Below, piece by piece: positions 56,361 to 64,000 of a DNA stretch of 64,000 bases. The notes beneath the pieces were generated by a model. It was not told the DNA's origin, made no database searches, and was given only the letters and a program-made list of their open reading frames with translations. This DNA is from Roseovarius aestuariivivens. Its GTDB lineage: Bacteria; Pseudomonadota; Alphaproteobacteria; Rhodobacterales; Rhodobacteraceae. How positions within the stretch are numbered: the stretch's first letter is position 1; the number at the start of each line of letters is the position of its first letter. The DNA lies in NCBI RefSeq assembly GCF_004761875.1, contig NZ_SJEY01000008.1, forward strand, positions 124,001-188,000, given 5' to 3'. The translations under genes were made by a program, and so were the position numbers.

Positions 56361-56402
56361 TTACGTCAACTCAAAAGTGACGCGACGTACCTGTTACGTC
56401 AA
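56361..56402. promoter_or_regulatory. Palindrome and direct repeats upstream of the second MerR gene
   Basis: TTACGTCAA occurs at 56361-56369 and again at 56394-56402, 33 bp apart (about three DNA turns). Between them, GACGTA-CCTGT-TACGTC is a perfect 6-bp inverted repeat (56384-56400), overlapping the second repeat. The ACGT-centred half-sites resemble operators of LiuR-type MerR regulators of acyl-CoA and branched-chain catabolism. They lie about 80 bp upstream of the 56478 start, at a promoter position. Confidence 0.6.
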
Positions 56403-56477
56403 GCTGGTTATCTGTTGTAACGAAAGAACAACGCTTCCAGATAGGCTGCGAGTTCACACCGGACAGCGAGCCAGACC

Positions 56478-56879
56478 ATGAGTAACGAAACCATGACCAT
56501 CCGCGAAATGTGCGATGCCTTCGACGTGACGCCGCGCACGCTGCGCTTTTACGAAAGCAAGGAACTGCTCTTTCCCGAGCGCCGTGGCCAAAAACGGCTT
56601 TTCACCAAGCGCGACCGCGCGCGGCTCAAGCTTATTCTGCGCGGCAAGCGCTTCGGCTTCAGCCTTGAAGAAATCCGTCAGCTGCTGGACCTGTATTACA
56701 AGGGCGACCAGCAACTGACCCAGTTGACGCAGACCTACGAGCTTGCCCAGCAGCGCCTGAACGACCTCTTGCGCCAGCGTGACGAGCTTAACGCCGCCAT
56801 CACGGATCTGAAGGACCAGATGAAGTGGGGGGAAAAGATGATCGCCTCGCTTCGCCAGACACCAAAGGCCGCCGAGTAA
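56478..56879 (+). CDS. MerR-family regulator, second paralogue (LiuR-like)
   Basis: The 133-residue protein starts [17 protein letters not shown] and has [41 protein letters not shown] and a C-terminal coiled coil, as in LiuR-type regulators that switch off acyl-CoA and branched-chain degradation genes until an acyl-CoA ligand binds. It is 38 bp upstream of the first acyl-CoA dehydrogenase gene, so it is probably part of the operon it controls. The operator-like palindromes lie just upstream of it. Confidence 0.92.
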   Translation: MSNETMTIREMCDAFDVTPRTLRFYESKELLFPERRGQKRLFTKRDRARLKLILRGKRFGFSLEEIRQLLDLYYKGDQQLTQLTQTYELAQQRLNDLLRQRDELNAAITDLKDQMKWGEKMIASLRQTPKAAE

Positions 56880-56917
56880 CCGGCCAGACCCATTCGACGT
56901 TTTACGGGAGGATAAAG

Positions 56918-58696
56918 ATGCCCAGCTACACCGCACCCACGAAAGACATGCAGTTCATTCTGCACGACGTCCTGAAAGTGAGCCAGACCGACACGCCCGG
57001 ATATGCCGAGCTTGAGCCCGATTTCACCGGTGCGGTTCTGGAAGAGGCCGGCAAGATCGCCTCGGAAGTGCTCGCCCCGCTCAATGCGGTGGGCGACACC
57101 GAAGGCTGCACGCTGGAAAACGGCGTCGTGCGCACGCCCACCGGCTTCAAGGAGGCCTTCGACCAGGTGCGCGACGGCGGCTGGACCGCACTTGATCTGC
57201 CCGAGGAATATGGCGGGCAGAACATGCCCTATATCATCTACACCGCCGTGGGCGAGATTTCTTCCGCCGCAAACCAGGCGTTCACCATGTATCAGGGCCT
57301 GACACATGGGGCGGCCTCGGCGATACTGGCACACGGGTCGGAAGATCAGAAGTCCACGTATCTGCCGAAAATGGCCTCCTGCGAATGGACCGGCACCATG
57401 AATCTGACCGAGCCGCATTGCGGCACCGACCTTGGCCTGATGCGCACCAAGGCCGAGCCACAGGCCGACGGCAGCTTCAAGATTTCGGGACAGAAGATCT
57501 TCATCTCGTCGGGCGAGCACGACATGGCCGACAACATCATCCACCTGGTGCTGGCCAAGATCCCCGGCGGCCCCGAGGGCATCAAGGGTGTAAGCCTTTT
57601 CATCGTGCCGAAATTCATCGTCAAGGAAGACGGCACACTGGGCGAGCGCAACGGCGTGTCCTGCGGCAAGCTCGAAGAGAAGATGGGGATTCACGGCAAT
57701 TCGACCTGCGTGATGAACTATGACGAGGCCACGGGCTATCTTCTGGGTGAAGAGCACAAGGGCATGCGCGCGATGTTCACCATGATGAACGAAGCGCGGA
57801 TCGGCGTGGGCATGCAGGGCGTGGCACAGGCCGACGTCGCCTATCAGAACGCGCTGGCCTATGCCAAGGACCGCCTGCAGGGCCGCGATGTGACGGGCGC
57901 GAAAAACCCTGATGGCCCGGCAGATCCCCTGATCGTGCATCCCGATATCCGCCGGGCGCTGCTGGACCAGAAAAGCTTTGTCGAGGGCGCGCGCGCCTTC
58001 CTGCTCTGGGGTAGCCAGATGATCGACCAGAGCCACCGCGGCAAGGACGCCGCCGCAGAGGGCATCGTCAGCCTGCTGACGCCGATCATCAAAGGCTTCC
58101 TGACCGATGAGGGCTTCGACATGACGATCCGCGCCCAGCAGGTCTACGGCGGGCACGGCTATATCGAGGAATGGGGCATGTCCCAGTTCGCACGCGACGC
58201 CCGGATCGCCATGATCTACGAAGGTGCCAATGGCGTGCAGGCGCTGGACCTCGTGGGCCGCAAGCTGCCGCAGGATGGCGGCAAGCACGTCATGGCCTTC
58301 TTTGAAATGGTGAAGGCTTTCCTGAAGGACAACGAGGGCAACGAAGCGCTCAAGGCCGATTTCCTCGACCCGCTCAAGGCGGCCTCTAAAGATCTGCAGC
58401 AGGCGGCGATGTTCTTCATGCAGAACGGAATGAAGAACCCCAATGCCGCGCTTGCGGGCTCTTACGACTTCATGCATCTCTTCGGTCACGTCTGCCTCGG
58501 CCTGATGTGGGCGCAGATGGCCAAGGCCGCGCATGAGGGGATCGAGGCCGGAGAGGGCGATACGCGCTTCTACCAGTCGAAGATCAAAACCGGGCGCTAT
58601 TACATGAAGCGCCGCCTGCCCGCGACCGCGATGCACCTTGCGCGCATCGAAAGCGGCGCGGAGCCTGTGATGGAGCTGGAAGACGAGCTGTTCTGA
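56918..58696 (+). CDS. Acyl-CoA dehydrogenase, long form with C-terminal domain (FadE/DmdC-like)
   Basis: The 592-residue flavoprotein starts [13 protein letters not shown] at 56918 after GGGAGGA. The middle part has the acyl-CoA dehydrogenase signatures [31 protein letters not shown] and [16 protein letters not shown]. The catalytic glutamate is expected in [14 protein letters not shown]. The long C-terminal domain (from about residue 460) marks the FadE5/DmdC group, which in Roseobacters includes the methylmercaptopropionyl-CoA dehydrogenase DmdC. Fatty acyl-CoA is the likely substrate here given the neighbours, but DmdC activity cannot be excluded. Confidence 0.88.
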   Translation: MPSYTAPTKDMQFILHDVLKVSQTDTPGYAELEPDFTGAVLEEAGKIASEVLAPLNAVGDTEGCTLENGVVRTPTGFKEAFDQVRDGGWTALDLPEEYGGQNMPYIIYTAVGEISSAANQAFTMYQGLTHGAASAILAHGSEDQKSTYLPKMASCEWTGTMNLTEPHCGTDLGLMRTKAEPQADGSFKISGQKIFISSGEHDMADNIIHLVLAKIPGGPEGIKGVSLFIVPKFIVKEDGTLGERNGVSCGKLEEKMGIHGNSTCVMNYDEATGYLLGEEHKGMRAMFTMMNEARIGVGMQGVAQADVAYQNALAYAKDRLQGRDVTGAKNPDGPADPLIVHPDIRRALLDQKSFVEGARAFLLWGSQMIDQSHRGKDAAAEGIVSLLTPIIKGFLTDEGFDMTIRAQQVYGGHGYIEEWGMSQFARDARIAMIYEGANGVQALDLVGRKLPQDGGKHVMAFFEMVKAFLKDNEGNEALKADFLDPLKAASKDLQQAAMFFMQNGMKNPNAALAGSYDFMHLFGHVCLGLMWAQMAKAAHEGIEAGEGDTRFYQSKIKTGRYYMKRRLPATAMHLARIESGAEPVMELEDELF

Positions 58697-58764
58697 AGAT
58701 GACCAAGCCGGTGGGCCGCGCTGAAGCACGGCCTACGGGCGCCTTTGTCACGACGGGAGGGATC

Positions 58765-58977
58765 ATGCCGAAACGTTTTCGCCTGACACGCCGGTTCAAC
58801 GCGGCGATGACCGAGGATGGCTATCGTCGCCTGCGCCGTTTTGCGCAGGAGGCGGGGCTCGATGAGGGCGAGGCGCTGTCGTTCCTCTTTGAGAATTTCG
58901 ACAGCGTGATCGACGAGGACACGTTTGGCCACAGGCTCCGGATCTTCAATTCCGAGCTGGACGAGCGCAAGAAGTAA
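58765..58977 (+). CDS. Small basic protein of unknown function in the acyl-CoA operon
   Basis: ATG at 58765, with GGGAGG upstream, gives 70 residues: an N-terminal basic part ([14 protein letters not shown]) and a largely helical, acidic second half ([19 protein letters not shown]) with no domain I recognise. It lies between two acyl-CoA dehydrogenase genes on the same strand with short gaps (68 and 14 bp), so it is probably co-transcribed. A helical partner or regulator of the pathway is possible. Confidence 0.7.
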   Translation: MPKRFRLTRRFNAAMTEDGYRRLRRFAQEAGLDEGEALSFLFENFDSVIDEDTFGHRLRIFNSELDERKK

Positions 58978-58991
58978 AGGGAGGCCCTGCC

Positions 58992-60131
58992 ATGGCTGGC
59001 TGGATGACGGACGAGCACCAGATGCTGGGCGAGATGACGGCGAAGTTCATCACCGATGAATGGGCGCCGCATTTCGATCGCTGGCGGAAGGCCGGCATCA
59101 TGGACCGCGAGATCTGGCAACAGGCCGGTGAGCTCGGCCTGCTATGCCCATCGATCCCCGAGGAATACGGCGGCGCGGGTGGCGATTTCGGCCATGAGGC
59201 GGTGATCTGTATCGAACAGAGCCGCGCCAATCTCGCAAGTTGGGGCAACCCGATTCATTCCGGGATCGTGGCGCATTATATCCTCGCCTACGGCAGCGAA
59301 GAGCAGAAGAAACGCTGGCTGCCCAAAATGGCCTCGGGCGAGTTGGTGGGCGCGCTGGCCATGACCGAGCCCGGCGCGGGATCGGACCTGCAGGGAATGA
59401 AGACCAGGGCCATCCGTGACGGCAACGCGTATCGGCTGTCGGGGCAGAAGACTTTCATCACCAATGGCCAGCATGCCGAGCTGATCATCGTCGCCGCCAA
59501 GACCGACCCCAAGGAAGGTGCCAAGGGTATCTCTCTGGTCGCCGTCGAAACGGAGGGCGCCGAGGGGTTTTCGCGCGGTCGCAACCTCGACAAGAACGGG
59601 CTGAAAGCCGGAGACACATCTGAGCTGTTTTTCGACAACGTCGAAGTGCCGCCGGAAAACATACTCGGCGGCGAAGAGGGCCGCGGGTTCTACCAGATGA
59701 TGGAGCAGCTTCCGCAGGAGCGGCTAATTATCGCCTGCGGTGCGCAGGGTGCGTTGGAAGGCGGGGTGGACCGCACCATTGCCTACACCAAAGAGCGCGA
59801 AGCATTCGGCGCTCCCATATTCGACAAGTTCCAGACAATCCGCTTTACGCTGACCGAGTGCCTGACCAAGACCAAGGTCTGCCGCGCCTTTCTCGATGAG
59901 TGCATTGAGGAGCATCTGCACGGAAAGCTTAGCGTGGAGAAGGCCGCGATGGCCAAGTACTGGCTGACCGACACGCAGTTCGAGGTGCTCGATGCCTGTG
60001 TGCAGCTGCATGGCGGCTATGGCTACATGGCCGAGTATGACATCGCCGAGATGTGGGCGGACGCGCGGGTCCAGCGGATCTACGGCGGCACAAACGAGAT
60101 CATGAAAGAACTGATTTCGAGGTCGCTATGA
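58992..60131 (+). CDS. Acyl-CoA dehydrogenase, LCAD/IVD-like
   Basis: The 379-residue flavoprotein has the conserved order [72 protein letters not shown] and [16 protein letters not shown]. The glutamate of medium-chain enzymes (YEG) is glycine here, as in LCAD/IVD types where the base lies in the LPQER helix. It follows the FadE/DmdC-like gene, with the 70-residue gene in between. Substrate chain length is unknown. Confidence 0.92.
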   Translation: MAGWMTDEHQMLGEMTAKFITDEWAPHFDRWRKAGIMDREIWQQAGELGLLCPSIPEEYGGAGGDFGHEAVICIEQSRANLASWGNPIHSGIVAHYILAYGSEEQKKRWLPKMASGELVGALAMTEPGAGSDLQGMKTRAIRDGNAYRLSGQKTFITNGQHAELIIVAAKTDPKEGAKGISLVAVETEGAEGFSRGRNLDKNGLKAGDTSELFFDNVEVPPENILGGEEGRGFYQMMEQLPQERLIIACGAQGALEGGVDRTIAYTKEREAFGAPIFDKFQTIRFTLTECLTKTKVCRAFLDECIEEHLHGKLSVEKAAMAKYWLTDTQFEVLDACVQLHGGYGYMAEYDIAEMWADARVQRIYGGTNEIMKELISRSL

Positions 60132-60277
60132 GCTGGCAGAAGACCGCAAGAGCCGTAATCGTGGGACGCCTCGGACGCGAGCATTCATGGAACAGCGAAA
60201 GACCGGTGCTTTCACCTCTCCATGAATTCACACATCCGGCGGTGGCCACGCGCGCAACGACGGGAAAACCGAAATGA
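60128..60277 (+). CDS. Possible 49-residue protein sandwiched between overlapping start and stop codons
   Basis: ATG at 60128 overlaps the stop of the acyl-CoA dehydrogenase (ATGA) and its own stop at 60275-60277 overlaps the GST-like start (ATGA). The product ([20 protein letters not shown]...) is basic and lacks cysteine and a recognisable fold. Such double overlaps usually mark translationally coupled genes, but the peptide looks like low-selection sequence, so it may simply be the space between genes. Confidence 0.4.
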   Translation: MSWQKTARAVIVGRLGREHSWNSERPVLSPLHEFTHPAVATRATTGKPK

Positions 60278-60909
60278 CGATCAAGCTTTACTGCATGGGC
60301 GAGTCGGGAAATGCCTACAAGGCGGCGCTGCCGATGGAACTCGCCGGGCTAGACTGGGAGCCCGTTTTTGTTGATTTCTTCGGCGGCGAGACACGCACGG
60401 AAGAGTTTCGAAAGCTCAACGTCATGGGCGAGGTGCCTGTGCTGGTGGATGGTGACGTCACGCTGACGCAATCGGGCGTCATGCAGATGTACGTGACCGA
60501 GAAGACCGGCAAGTTCGGCGGTAAGACGCCCGAGGAGAGCCGCGAGGTGATGCGGTGGGTCTTCTGGGATAACCACAAGCTCAGCTCTCAGGCCGGGATG
60601 ACGCGGTTCCTGATGAACTTCCTGCCCGAGGAAAAGCGACCGGCGGAGGTCATTTCATTCATGCAGGGGCGGCTCAAGGCCGCTTACGCGTCGCTCGATG
60701 CACATCTCGGCGGTCGTGACTGGATTGTCGGTGATGCGATCACCAACGCCGACATGTCCTGCTGCTCTTACCTCTTTTACCCCGAGCCCTTCGGTTTCGA
60801 CCGCGCGGCTTGGCCCCATATCGACCGGTGGCTTTCGAACATCGAAAACACACCCGGATGGAAACACCCCTATGACCTGATGCCCGGCAATCCGTCGGAT
60901 CGGGCCTGA
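60274..60909 (+). CDS. Glutathione S-transferase family protein
   Basis: The 211-residue protein has a thioredoxin-like N-terminal domain (KLYCMGESGNAYKAALPMELAGLDWEPVFVDF; GEVPVLVDGDVTLTQSGVMQMYV with the cis-proline and the Gln-Ser site) and an all-helical C-terminal domain (DWIVGDAITNADMSCCSYLF). It could conjugate or dehalogenate an intermediate or act as a peroxidase. It is inside the beta-oxidation operon, 13 bp before the thiolase gene, which suggests a role in acyl-CoA detoxification rather than general stress. Confidence 0.9.
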   Translation: MTIKLYCMGESGNAYKAALPMELAGLDWEPVFVDFFGGETRTEEFRKLNVMGEVPVLVDGDVTLTQSGVMQMYVTEKTGKFGGKTPEESREVMRWVFWDNHKLSSQAGMTRFLMNFLPEEKRPAEVISFMQGRLKAAYASLDAHLGGRDWIVGDAITNADMSCCSYLFYPEPFGFDRAAWPHIDRWLSNIENTPGWKHPYDLMPGNPSDRA

Positions 60910-60922
60910 GAAAGGAAACAAA

Positions 60923-62134
60923 ATGTCTGATGCCTATATCTACGACGCCGTGCGCAGCCCGCGCGGGAAAGGCCGCAAGGACGGCGCACTGCATGAAGTG
61001 ACCGCCGTAAGGCTGAGTTCCGAGGTGCTAAACGCCCTCAAAGAGCGTAACGGACTGGAGGGCCACGCTGTAGAGGACGTAATCTGGGGCAACGTCACGC
61101 AGGTGATGGAACAGGGCGGGTGCCTGGCGCGGACCGCCGTACTGGCCTCGGATCTCGACGAGTCGATCCCGGGCCTTGCGATCAATCGCTTTTGCGCATC
61201 GGGCATGGAGGCCGTGAACCTGGCCGCGAACCAGGTCAAGGGCGGCGCAGGCGAAGCCTATATTGCCGGCGGCGTGGAGATGATGGGCCGTGTGGCCATG
61301 GGCAGCGACGGCGCGGCCATCGCCGTAGATCCCAGCGTGGCAATGAAAACCTACTTCGTCCCACAGGGCATCTCAGCGGACATCATCGCGACCGAGTATG
61401 GCTTCAACCGCGATCAAGCCGACGCGTTGGCCGTGGAAAGCCAGAAGCGCGCGGCGGAGGCTTGGGAGGACAAGCGCTTTGCCAAGTCGATCATCGAGGT
61501 GAAGGACCAAAACGGCCTGACGATCCTCGATCATGACGAGTACATGCGCCCGGGCACCGACATGCAGGCTTTGGGCAGCCTCAACCCCAGCTTTCAGCAA
61601 ATGGGTGAGGTGATGCCCGGCTTCGATGCCGTGGCCAAGCTCAAGTACCCGCATCTCGAGAAGATCAACCATATTCACCATGCCGGGAACTCCTCGGGTA
61701 TCGTGGACGGCTCTGCCGGAGTGCTGATCGGCTCCAAGGAATTCGGCGAAAAGTGGGGCCTGAAGCCGCGCGCGCGCATCCGCCAAACCTGTAAGATCGG
61801 GACAGATCCGACGATCATGCTGACCGGGCCAGTGCCCGCGACGCAGAAGATCCTTGCCGACAGCGGCATGGAGATCGGCGATATCGATCTTTTCGAGGTG
61901 AACGAGGCCTTCGCGTCGGTCGTGCTGCGCTTTATGCAAGCCTTTGACGTGGACCCCGCATTGGTGAACCCGAATGGCGGGTCGATCGCCATGGGTCACC
62001 CGCTGGGGGCCACGGGTGCCATCATCATCGGCACGCTTCTGGACGAGATGGAGCGCACCGACAAGGAAACGGGCCTTGCCACGCTTTGCATTGCGTCGGG
62101 CATGGGCGCCGCGACGATCATCGAGCGCGTGTGA
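60923..62134 (+). CDS. fadA: Acetyl-CoA C-acyltransferase (thiolase)
   Basis: It cleaves 3-ketoacyl-CoA to acetyl-CoA and a shortened acyl-CoA. The 403-residue protein has the acylated cysteine C91 in NRFCASGMEAV, the histidine in GGSIAMGHPLGATGA and the second cysteine in LCIASGMGAATII. GGVEMMGRVAMG and NEAFASVVLRFM complete the family signatures. GAAAGGA precedes the ATG. It is 23 bp upstream of the fadB-like gene. FadA of the fatty-acid oxidation complex is the best call. Confidence 0.95.
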   Translation: MSDAYIYDAVRSPRGKGRKDGALHEVTAVRLSSEVLNALKERNGLEGHAVEDVIWGNVTQVMEQGGCLARTAVLASDLDESIPGLAINRFCASGMEAVNLAANQVKGGAGEAYIAGGVEMMGRVAMGSDGAAIAVDPSVAMKTYFVPQGISADIIATEYGFNRDQADALAVESQKRAAEAWEDKRFAKSIIEVKDQNGLTILDHDEYMRPGTDMQALGSLNPSFQQMGEVMPGFDAVAKLKYPHLEKINHIHHAGNSSGIVDGSAGVLIGSKEFGEKWGLKPRARIRQTCKIGTDPTIMLTGPVPATQKILADSGMEIGDIDLFEVNEAFASVVLRFMQAFDVDPALVNPNGGSIAMGHPLGATGAIIIGTLLDEMERTDKETGLATLCIASGMGAATIIERV

Positions 62135-62157
62135 GCCGGACAGGAAGGAATAGAACA

Positions 62158-64000
62158 ATGACTGATTTCACGATGGAAAAAGGCGCCGATGGCGTTGCCG
62201 TGATCACTTGGGACACGGTCGGCAAGTCGATGAACGTGATGAACGAGCAGGGCTTTTTCGACCTCGAGGCGCTGATCGACGACGCGCTTGCCGATGACGC
62301 AGTGAAGGGAATCGTGCTGACCTCCGGCAAGGAAGGCACGTTCGCCGGGGGTATGGACCTCAACATCATCGCGCGGATGAAAGACATGGCCGGCGACGAG
62401 CCCGAGAAGGGTCTCTTCGAAGGCCTGATGCGGATGCACGGCATCCTGCGCAAGATCGAGCGCGGCGGGATGGACGATAAGAACAAGGGCGGCAAGCCGA
62501 TTGCCTGCTGTCTGCCGGGCACCGCGCTTGGCATCGGGCTTGAGGTCCCGCTGGCCTGTCACCGGATTTTCGCCGCCGACAACCCCAAGGCCAAGATCGG
62601 CCTGCCGGAAATCATGGTCGGCATTTTCCCCGGGATGGGCGGCACCACGCGGCTGGTGCGCAAGATGGGCGCGATGGCGGCCTCTCCGCTCTTGCTCGAA
62701 GGCAAGCTGAACGACCCCAAGAAGGCGAAAAGCGCCGGGGTGGTCGACGAGGTGGTAGCCCCCGAAGAGCTGCTGGACAAGGCGAAGGAGTGGGTCCTGT
62801 CGAACCCCACCATCGTCAAGCCGTGGGACGAAAAGGGTTACAAGATGCCTGGTGGCGCACCCTATCACCCGGCGGGCTTCATGACTTTCGTCGGTGCCTC
62901 GGCCATGGTGCATGGCAAGACGCAAGGGGCGTTTCCGGCAGCCAAGGCGCTGCTGAGTGCGGTCTATGAAGGCGCGCTGGTGCCCTTCGACACGGCCATC
63001 AAGATCGAGGCGCGGTGGTTTACCAATGTGCTCATGAACCCCTCATCCTCCGCGATGATCCGCTCGCTCTTCATCAACAAGGAAAAGCTGGAGAAGGGTG
63101 CAAACCGCCCCGACGTGCCGGACCAGAAGGTGAAGAAGGTCGGCGTCATGGGCGCGGGCATGATGGGCGCGGGCATCGCGCTTGTCTCGGCCATGGCAGG
63201 CATGCAGGTCGTGCTGATCGACCAGAAACAGGACGCCGCCGACAAGGGGAAGGCCTATACCGCCGACTACATGGACAAGGGCATCAAGCGCGGCAAGGCC
63301 ACGGAAGAGAAGAAGGCGGCGACGCTGGATCTGATCACCGCGACCACCGATTATGACGCGCTCACGGGCTGCGACCTGATCATTGAGGCGGTGTTCGAGG
63401 ACCCGGGCGTGAAGGCCGAGGTTACCAAGAACGTGCTGAAGGTCGTGGGCGACGACTGCATCTTTGCGACCAACACCTCGACCCTGCCGATCACGGAACT
63501 GGCCAAGGCGTCTGATAGGCCCGAGAACTTCATCGGGATCCACTTTTTCTCGCCCGTCGAGAAGATGATGCTGGTGGAGATCATCAAGGGTAAGGAGACC
63601 GGGCCGCGCGCGGTGGCGAAAGCGCTGGATTACGTCCGCCAGATCAAGAAGACGCCGATCGCCGTCAACGACGCGCGGTTCTTCTACTGCAACCGCTGCA
63701 TCATTCCGTATATCAACGAGGGCATCCGCATGGTGGCCGAAGGTGTGACGCCTGCGCTGATCGACAATGCGGCGCGCCAGCTGGGCTTTCCCGTGGGGCC
63801 GCTGCAACTGGTCGACGAGACCTCGATCGACTTGGGCGCCAAGATCGCGCGGGCGACGAAGGCGGCGATGGGCGATGAATATCCCGATGCCGCTGTAGAC
63901 GAGGTGATCTTCTGGATGGAAGGCGAAGGCCGTCTGGGACGTAAATCCAACGCAGGCTTCTTCGACTATGACGAGAAGGGCAAGCGTCAGGGTTACTGGC
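62158..64000 (+). CDS. fadB: Multifunctional fatty-acid oxidation protein FadB, truncated by the window end
   Basis: The frame from ATG 62158 (AGGAAGGA upstream) runs 614 codons to the window end and continues. Residues about 1-300 form an enoyl-CoA hydratase domain (FAGGMDLNIIARM, CLPGTALGIGLEVPLACH, GLPEIMVGIFPGMGG). The 3-hydroxyacyl-CoA dehydrogenase part then starts with the NAD motif GVMGAGMMGAGIAL (GAGMMG at 332-337), the catalytic-histidine region GIHFFSPVEKMMLVEII and the C-terminal NDARFFYCNRCIIPYINEG. This is the FadB/FadJ order. It forms the beta-oxidation complex with the adjacent thiolase. Confidence 0.95.
   Translation, partial: MTDFTMEKGADGVAVITWDTVGKSMNVMNEQGFFDLEALIDDALADDAVKGIVLTSGKEGTFAGGMDLNIIARMKDMAGDEPEKGLFEGLMRMHGILRKIERGGMDDKNKGGKPIACCLPGTALGIGLEVPLACHRIFAADNPKAKIGLPEIMVGIFPGMGGTTRLVRKMGAMAASPLLLEGKLNDPKKAKSAGVVDEVVAPEELLDKAKEWVLSNPTIVKPWDEKGYKMPGGAPYHPAGFMTFVGASAMVHGKTQGAFPAAKALLSAVYEGALVPFDTAIKIEARWFTNVLMNPSSSAMIRSLFINKEKLEKGANRPDVPDQKVKKVGVMGAGMMGAGIALVSAMAGMQVVLIDQKQDAADKGKAYTADYMDKGIKRGKATEEKKAATLDLITATTDYDALTGCDLIIEAVFEDPGVKAEVTKNVLKVVGDDCIFATNTSTLPITELAKASDRPENFIGIHFFSPVEKMMLVEIIKGKETGPRAVAKALDYVRQIKKTPIAVNDARFFYCNRCIIPYINEGIRMVAEGVTPALIDNAARQLGFPVGPLQLVDETSIDLGAKIARATKAAMGDEYPDAAVDEVIFWMEGEGRLGRKSNAGFFDYDEKGKRQGYW

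Overview
The window looks like an ordinary chromosomal segment of a Rhodobacterales (Roseobacter-group) alphaproteobacterium. The evidence is the high GC and codon use, the dnaG-rpoD pair, a RegA/PrrA-type regulator, a coenzyme-B12-dependent ribonucleotide reductase, two TRAP transporter operons, DUF1489 and a LiuR-like MerR regulator beside a beta-oxidation cluster. I see no prophage, insertion sequence, CRISPR array or conjugative element.

Layout. 1-5.8 kb: start of rpoD, dnaG, a small exported protein, a CrtI-like FAD oxidoreductase and glutamate dehydrogenase. 6.0-9.0 kb: a visibly more AT-rich three-gene TadG/TadE cassette whose first protein has a von Willebrand A domain. 9.0-14.7 kb: a TetR-membrane protein pair, a lipoprotein, then hom, glpX and recJ. 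14.8-17 kb: tRNA-Glu(TTC), a gene-poor stretch and a lone flavin-dependent halogenase-like gene. 17.3-21.3 kb: an MscS-type channel and a gamma-glutamyltransferase, convergent. 21.7-26.6 kb: a TRAP operon whose large permease carries a C-terminal extension of about 330 residues. 26.7-30.7 kb: photolyase-DUF2256, ABC1 kinase, DCC-family protein and a RegA paralogue. 30.8-34.1 kb: katG divergent from oxyR. 34.1-38.0 kb: a second TRAP operon whose small permease has a long N-terminal extension. 38-43.3 kb: DMT and BCCT transporters, and nrdJ. 43.5-50.4 kb: DUF1489, an outer-membrane barrel protein, the operon DUF952-pyrD-arsC-transporter, a methyltransferase and an SRAP protein. 50.3-54.9 kb: a large RTX/Hint protein, an atypical GAPDH and a MATE pump. 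54.9-64 kb: two hotdog thioesterases divergent from a MerR gene, then a second MerR gene heading a fatty-acid/acyl-CoA degradation cluster (two acyl-CoA dehydrogenases, two small ORFs, a GST-like protein, thiolase, FadB) that runs off the window.

How the parts work together. katG/oxyR and the photolyase pair serve oxidative and light stress. The two TRAP systems import organic acids. The MerR-acyl-CoA dehydrogenase-thiolase-FadB block is one catabolic unit with clear operator-like palindromes upstream of the second MerR gene.

Nothing here is convincingly a new system. The best leads are the extended membrane subunits in both TRAP operons (each operon also has a hairpin just after its binding-protein gene), a RegA paralogue with a degenerate phosphorylation pocket, the solitary halogenase with a changed signature motif, a minus-strand terminator with no gene in front of it, and several very small ORFs embedded in operons. 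All calls come from reading sequence; no database search was run.
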